Positions 60,633 through 64,000 of a stretch of DNA of 64,000 nucleotides are shown here, piece after piece. A program made the translations under genes and the position numbers. The notes beneath the pieces are model-generated. The model saw nothing but the letters and a program-made list of their open reading frames with translations, was not told the DNA's origin and ran no database searches. The DNA comes from Immundisolibacterales bacterium (lineage in GTDB: Bacteria > Pseudomonadota > Gammaproteobacteria > HK1): positions 62,001 to 126,000 of the forward strand of contig JAPOPW010000043.1 of assembly GCA_026712715.1 (NCBI GenBank), read 5' to 3'. Position 1 is the first letter of the stretch. Each line of letters begins with the position of its first letter.

Positions 60633-61913
60633 TCAGTCGACCGCCATCAGGTCGTCGAGCTCGGCGTAGTCGGGGAGGGTGCGGTCGATCGGGCGGCCGC
60701 CTCGCAGCACGACCCGGTCCGACTGCGGGCGGGCGAAGAGCTCCGTCCAGCTCCGCGCCTTGCAGATTACGAGATCGGCGGGCGCTCCGACCTCGAGCGA
60801 CGCGGTGGCGAATCCGGCCGTTCGCGCGGGGTTGGTGGTGAAGGTGTGGGTCCAGTCGGAATCCGAGTGGTCGAGGTGACCGATCCGGGTCGCCTCGCGC
60901 ATCACCTCCAGCATGTCGAGATCGCCGTAGGCGTAGAAGGGATCGCGCGTGTTGTCGGAGGCGAAGGAGACGCTGATCCCGCGCGCCTTCATCTCGTGCA
61001 CGAGGGTGATTCCGCGCCAGCGCGGTGTCCGGCCGGTGCCACGGCCCTGAAGATAGAGGTTGCACATCGGGAGGCTCACCACGCTCATTCCGGCTCTCGC
61101 GACGAGGTCGAGGGTGGCAAGGGCCTCGGCCTCCTCCTGGACCGCGAGCGAGCAGCAGTGTCCGGCGGTGACCGGGGTGTCGAACCCGGTCTCGAGCACG
61201 CACTCGGCGACGTCGCGCAGGTTCGTGGAGGCGGGATCGCCGGTCTCGTCCACGTGCAGGTCGACCGCCATCCCGTGCTTCGCGGCCGTCTCGAGCAGGC
61301 CGACGAGCCGGGGGCGAAGCTCCGGGTGCGGCATGACGATGCACCCTAGCGCGCCGTCCGAAGCGGCCACCTCGTCCACGATCGCCCCGAAGGCCGCGGC
61401 GTCCCCCAGCACGTCGACGCTGCAAAGGTTCACCGCCTGGAGCTCGATCCGCCCCGCCCAGGCGGCCTTGAGCTCACGGAAGACGCCGAAGGAGATCGCG
61501 TGCTGGGGGGGAAAGGAGTCGAGGTGGGTGCGGATCGCCCGCGTGCCGTGCGCGAAGGCGGAGCGAAGCGCGAACTCCATCCGGCGGCGCACGTCCGCGG
61601 CCGACCAGCGGGCCGTGCGGTCGGCCGCGACCGCGAGCCGTGCGGAGTCGGAGGTGCCGTCCGGGTTGGGGGCGCGCGACCAGATCTGGCTCTTGTCGAG
61701 GTGGGTGTGCAGATCGACGAACGCGGGGAAGACCATCGCGCCCTTCATGTCCACCCGCTCGCCCGTCCCGGAGACAATGCGTCCCCCCTCGATGGTGAGG
61801 TCGAGGGGCGCGAGGCTCCCGGCGGCGCCGACGAGGCATGACGGCGCGGTCAGGTTCGCCAGCGTCAAGCGCGGCACGTCGGGGAGGGTAACGAAGTCCG
61901 TCGCCCGGCTCAT
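60633..61913 (-). CDS. Cytosine-deaminase-like amidohydrolase
   Basis: A 426-aa protein from ATG 61911-61913, with a GGAGGAG-like Shine-Dalgarno. Metal motif H-T-H-L-D-K-S (H69, H71), IRTHLDSFP, LHVDETGDP, a GHCCSLA His, and FASDNTRDPFYAYGDLDMLEV, where the last Asp is a metal ligand of cytosine deaminase/isoguanine deaminase enzymes. It probably deaminates or opens a nucleobase-like ring. It lies downstream of the TRAP receptor gene on the same strand; the 71-nt gap holds a strong hairpin. Confidence 0.88.
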   Translation of the reverse strand: MSRATDFVTLPDVPRLTLANLTAPSCLVGAAGSLAPLDLTIEGGRIVSGTGERVDMKGAMVFPAFVDLHTHLDKSQIWSRAPNPDGTSDSARLAVAADRTARWSAADVRRRMEFALRSAFAHGTRAIRTHLDSFPPQHAISFGVFRELKAAWAGRIELQAVNLCSVDVLGDAAAFGAIVDEVAASDGALGCIVMPHPELRPRLVGLLETAAKHGMAVDLHVDETGDPASTNLRDVAECVLETGFDTPVTAGHCCSLAVQEEAEALATLDLVARAGMSVVSLPMCNLYLQGRGTGRTPRWRGITLVHEMKARGISVSFASDNTRDPFYAYGDLDMLEVMREATRIGHLDHSDSDWTHTFTTNPARTAGFATASLEVGAPADLVICKARSWTELFARPQSDRVVLRGGRPIDRTLPDYAELDDLMAVD

Positions 61914-61927
61914 CGCGCGCTCCTCCC

Positions 61928-61955
61928 GGCTTCGCCCGGAATCCCGGGCGAAGCC
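61928..61955 (-). terminator. Strong hairpin between dctP and the amidohydrolase gene
   Basis: GGCTTCGCCCG (61928-61938) pairs with CGGGCGAAGCC (61945-61955), 11 bp with a 6-nt loop. On the minus strand it comes right after the TRAP-receptor gene and just before the amidohydrolase Shine-Dalgarno. Partial termination or 3'-end protection of the receptor mRNA is likely. Confidence 0.55.
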
Positions 61956-61984
61956 GCCTTCTTCCCCCGCGCCGGGCGGGTGAG

Positions 61985-63043
61985 CTACCGGCCGAGCAGG
62001 GCCGCTCGCTCGGCCGCGAGCTTGTCCGACGCCTGCTTGATGGCCGCGGTGTACTTCTCGACCCACTCGGAGCCGAACTCCGCGGTGAACCACTCCGTGA
62101 TGTGGTCCCGGGCCGGGAAGAACGTCGCCCGGTCCTCGGCCGTCGGCACGTAGATCGTGCCTCCCTCGCTGATGAACCGGGCGTTCGCCACGCCGTCGAG
62201 ACGCTTGTTGAACTGGGTCTGGATGACCGCCATCTGACGCACTCCGTCGATGACGAGATCCTGCAGATCCGGCGGCAGGCCCTGCAGCCACGTGTCGCTC
62301 ATCCAGTAGAAGCCGAACAGGAACGCGTGCTCGTCGAGTATGGCGTACGTCAGGTGGTCGTTGAGCTTGTTGGAGACGACGTCAAGGGCCGCGTTCTTGG
62401 ACCCCTCGACCACTCCGGTGCCGAGCGAGGTGTAGAGCTCTCCCCACGGCACCGGCGTCGGGTTGCCGCCGAGGAACCTCACGAACTCCTGCTGCAGGGG
62501 CGAACTGATGGTGCGCATCTTGACCCCGGCCATGTCGGCCGCGGTCCGCACTTCGGCCCCGGTCGTGTAGAAGCTCCGCCAGCGCCCGGTGTTGCTGGTG
62601 GCGACGAGACGCACGGTTCCGGTCTTCGCCAGGATGGCGTCGCTCACCTCCTGGAAGAACGGACCGGTCATCATTTCTTCGGCGAGTCGGTCATCCGAGA
62701 TCGTGTACGGGATGTCCGTCACCTGCAGCTCGGGGAAGAAGCTCGCCATCCCGCCGACCGTGGTGTGGGTCAGCTCGAGCGTGCCGATCTGTATCTGCTC
62801 GATCATCTCGCGGAAGTTGCCGAGCTGGGAGGCCGGAAAGATGTCGACCCGGATCCGCCCTTGCGACCGTCCCTCGAGGAAGTCCTTGAGGAAGACGCCG
62901 GAGATGTGGTCGTCGGAGTCGTTGCCGACCGGACCGACGTGACCGTACTTGAGGACGAAGTCCTGGGCGAGGGCGGTGCCCGCCATCGCGCAGAACGTGG
63001 CTGCGGCGGCGAGGGCGGTGAAGCGTCGACGTGCGGATTTCAT
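61985..63043 (-). CDS. dctP: TRAP transporter substrate-binding protein DctP
   Basis: A 352-aa protein from ATG 63041-63043 with GAGGAGAAC upstream. Signal peptide of about 26 residues ending A-L-A before QDFVLKYGHV. DctP pattern: SQGRIRVDIFPASQLGNFREMIEQIQIGTLELTHTT, VRLVATSNTGRWRSFYT, MAGVKMRT, VPWGELYTSLGTGVVEG. The Arg in MAGVKMRT is the residue that usually binds a carboxylate of the ligand, so an organic acid or carboxylated ring compound is likely carried. Confidence 0.92.
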   Translation of the reverse strand: MKSARRRFTALAAAATFCAMAGTALAQDFVLKYGHVGPVGNDSDDHISGVFLKDFLEGRSQGRIRVDIFPASQLGNFREMIEQIQIGTLELTHTTVGGMASFFPELQVTDIPYTISDDRLAEEMMTGPFFQEVSDAILAKTGTVRLVATSNTGRWRSFYTTGAEVRTAADMAGVKMRTISSPLQQEFVRFLGGNPTPVPWGELYTSLGTGVVEGSKNAALDVVSNKLNDHLTYAILDEHAFLFGFYWMSDTWLQGLPPDLQDLVIDGVRQMAVIQTQFNKRLDGVANARFISEGGTIYVPTAEDRATFFPARDHITEWFTAEFGSEWVEKYTAAIKQASDKLAAERAALLGR

Positions 63044-63255
63044 GAGGTTCTCCTCGTTGCTGAAGTGGATCAGTCGGAAAGGGTCAAGCATACCCGGAAA
63101 CGAGAATCGCAACGTTGGCGGCGCCCAGGGCCGGAATCGAGGCGACGCGAGAGCCTCGCCGCCTCGCCGCCTCGTCGCCGCGCGGCAGCCGGGGCGGGTG
63201 AACGGGAGTCAGGCGGGTGCGGATGCCGGCAACGGTTCCGCTCCACCGTCTCGAC

Positions 63256-64000
63256 TCAGGCGAGCCCGAGCAGCCGCGGCAGGGTCATGGAAATCTCCGG
63301 GATGTAGGTGATGAGCATGATCACGGACAGGTGCACCGCGAGAAACGGCGCCATTTCGCGCGCGATCACCTCGACCTTCTCGCGGGTGATCGACGAGGCC
63401 ACGAAGAGCACGAGACCGATGGGCGGCGTCGCCAGGCCGACGGTCAGGTTGACGCTCATGATGATCGCGAAGTGCAGCGGATCGACGCCGAGGTTGATCA
63501 TCGTCGGGGCCAAAATGGGGCCCAGGATCAGGATGGCGGGGCCGGCGTCGAGGAACATCCCGACCACGAGCAGCAGGATGTTGATGAGGAACAGCAGGAC
63601 GTACCGGTTGTCGCTCACGGCGAGGAGCGCGGATCCGAGCGCGTCGGGGATGCGCGAGACGGCCGCGATCCAGCCGAAGGCGACTGCAGCGCCGATCACG
63701 AGGAGGATGGCGGCGGACGAGAGTCCGGCGCGAAGGAGCACCCGGGGGAGATCCGCGAGCTTGAGGCTCCGGGTCACGAACAGGCTGAGGAGGAGCGCGT
63801 AGACCACCGCCGCGGCCGCCGCTTCGGTGGGGGTGAAGACGCCGGAGAGGATGCCGCCGAGGATGATGACGGGGGTCAGGAGCGGCAGGAACGCGCCTCG
63901 GAACGCGTGCCACTGCTCGGCCGGTCGGGCGCGGTGCTCGCGCTTCGGATAGTTCCGCCGGCGGGCGAGGAAGACGGTCATCGCCATCAGCAGGCCGCCC
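63256..64000 (-). CDS. dctM: TRAP transporter large permease DctM, 3' part
   Basis: The minus-strand frame enters from the right edge of the window, so the N-terminal part is missing. The visible 245 or so residues have the DctM features: FLPLLTPVIILGGILSGVFTPTEAAAAAVVYALL, LLFLINILLLVVGMFLDAGPAILILGPILAPT, and VNLTVGLATPPIGLVLFVASSI. It is the main transmembrane subunit that couples Na+/H+ entry to solute uptake. It is upstream of dctP in the same direction; the small subunit DctQ is not seen and may lie beyond the edge. Confidence 0.92.
   Translation of the reverse strand, partial: GGLLMAMTVFLARRRNYPKREHRARPAEQWHAFRGAFLPLLTPVIILGGILSGVFTPTEAAAAAVVYALLLSLFVTRSLKLADLPRVLLRAGLSSAAILLVIGAAVAFGWIAAVSRIPDALGSALLAVSDNRYVLLFLINILLLVVGMFLDAGPAILILGPILAPTMINLGVDPLHFAIIMSVNLTVGLATPPIGLVLFVASSITREKVEVIAREMAPFLAVHLSVIMLITYIPEISMTLPRLLGLA

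Noticed and set aside
1-64000. CRISPR array, prophage or conjugative element
   Set aside because: No regularly spaced repeats, cas genes, phage structural genes beyond T6SS homologues, integrase or relaxase seen; the only tandem repeats have two or three units.
1-64000. tRNA genes
   Set aside because: No cloverleaf with a GTTCRANNC T-loop was found in the intergenic stretches when read by eye; a covariance search was not possible.

Overview
The window is GC-rich, apart from a few AT-rich intergenic islands, and comes from a Gram-negative bacterium. Evidence for two membranes: type VI secretion (T6SS) genes, an outer-membrane-type lipoprotein, TRAP and branched-chain-amino-acid-type ABC transporters with periplasmic receptors. 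A metabolically versatile Pseudomonadota-like organism fits, but nothing here fixes the taxon. No rRNA, tRNA or CRISPR array was seen. Genes are dense, and many within operons overlap by ATGA/GTGA.

Layout. (1) 3-3713: T6SS spike operon: the 3' part of a vgrG, a second VgrG-like protein, two needle-like unknowns and a DUF4150 PAAR-like tip. (2) 3714-4601: relatively AT-rich, decayed stretch with repeated CATTnCTGTCC motifs and a frameshifted, truncated dienelactone-hydrolase-type pseudogene. (3) 4822-7787: housekeeping lepA and hemW. (4) 7.8-22.5 kb: accessory region with a methyltransferase, the remnant of a streptomycin-kinase-type gene, two LuxR-type regulators (one a large MalT-like ATPase), a TadG-like von Willebrand protein, an XRE-type regulator, a divergent asparagine synthetase/methyltransferase pair and a GlxA-type AraC regulator. 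(5) 22.6-42.2 kb: T6SS core, transcribed divergently from an AT-rich island near 26.9 kb. Leftward run tssB, tssC and a 708-aa needle-like protein. Rightward run tssJ, tssK, a tandem-repeat microgene, tssL, tssM, DUF2169-pentapeptide, DUF3540, an unknown 485-aa protein, a pentapeptide protein, tssE, tssF and tssG. No hcp, clpV (tssH) or tssA is visible, so the system is split or unusual. (6) 42.2-50.5 kb: racemase, serine hydrolase, site-2 protease, ferredoxin-reductase-type flavoprotein, RecD2 helicase, cupin and a hypothetical. (7) 51.2-64 kb: catabolic block with a beta-hydroxyacid dehydrogenase, PuuE-type allantoinase, livKHMGF-type transporter, SDR, acetamidase/formamidase, cytosine-deaminase-like amidohydrolase and the DctP/DctM parts of a TRAP transporter.

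How the parts fit. Regions 1 and 5 together supply sheath (TssBC), baseplate (TssEFGK), membrane complex (TssJLM) and spike/tip (VgrG, DUF4150), plus the DUF2169/DUF3540/pentapeptide proteins that often accompany DUF4150 tips. Three divergent proteins sharing a GGA(Y/M)-centred core occur in both T6SS regions and look like one family of spike- or effector-associated proteins. Region 7, with the racemase of region 6, reads as uptake and hydrolysis of small nitrogenous compounds (amides, ureides or nucleobase derivatives); the exact substrate is not readable from sequence.

Most unusual signals: the 57-bp repeat microgene whose units each carry a start codon and a Shine-Dalgarno-like tract ahead of tssL; an identical promoter-proximal motif at the same distance upstream of the GlxA regulator and of a 70-aa ORF; and a strongly foldable ~98-nt intergenic segment at 50.9 kb carrying a 15-nt exact match to the conserved 23S rRNA sequence around helix 69-71.
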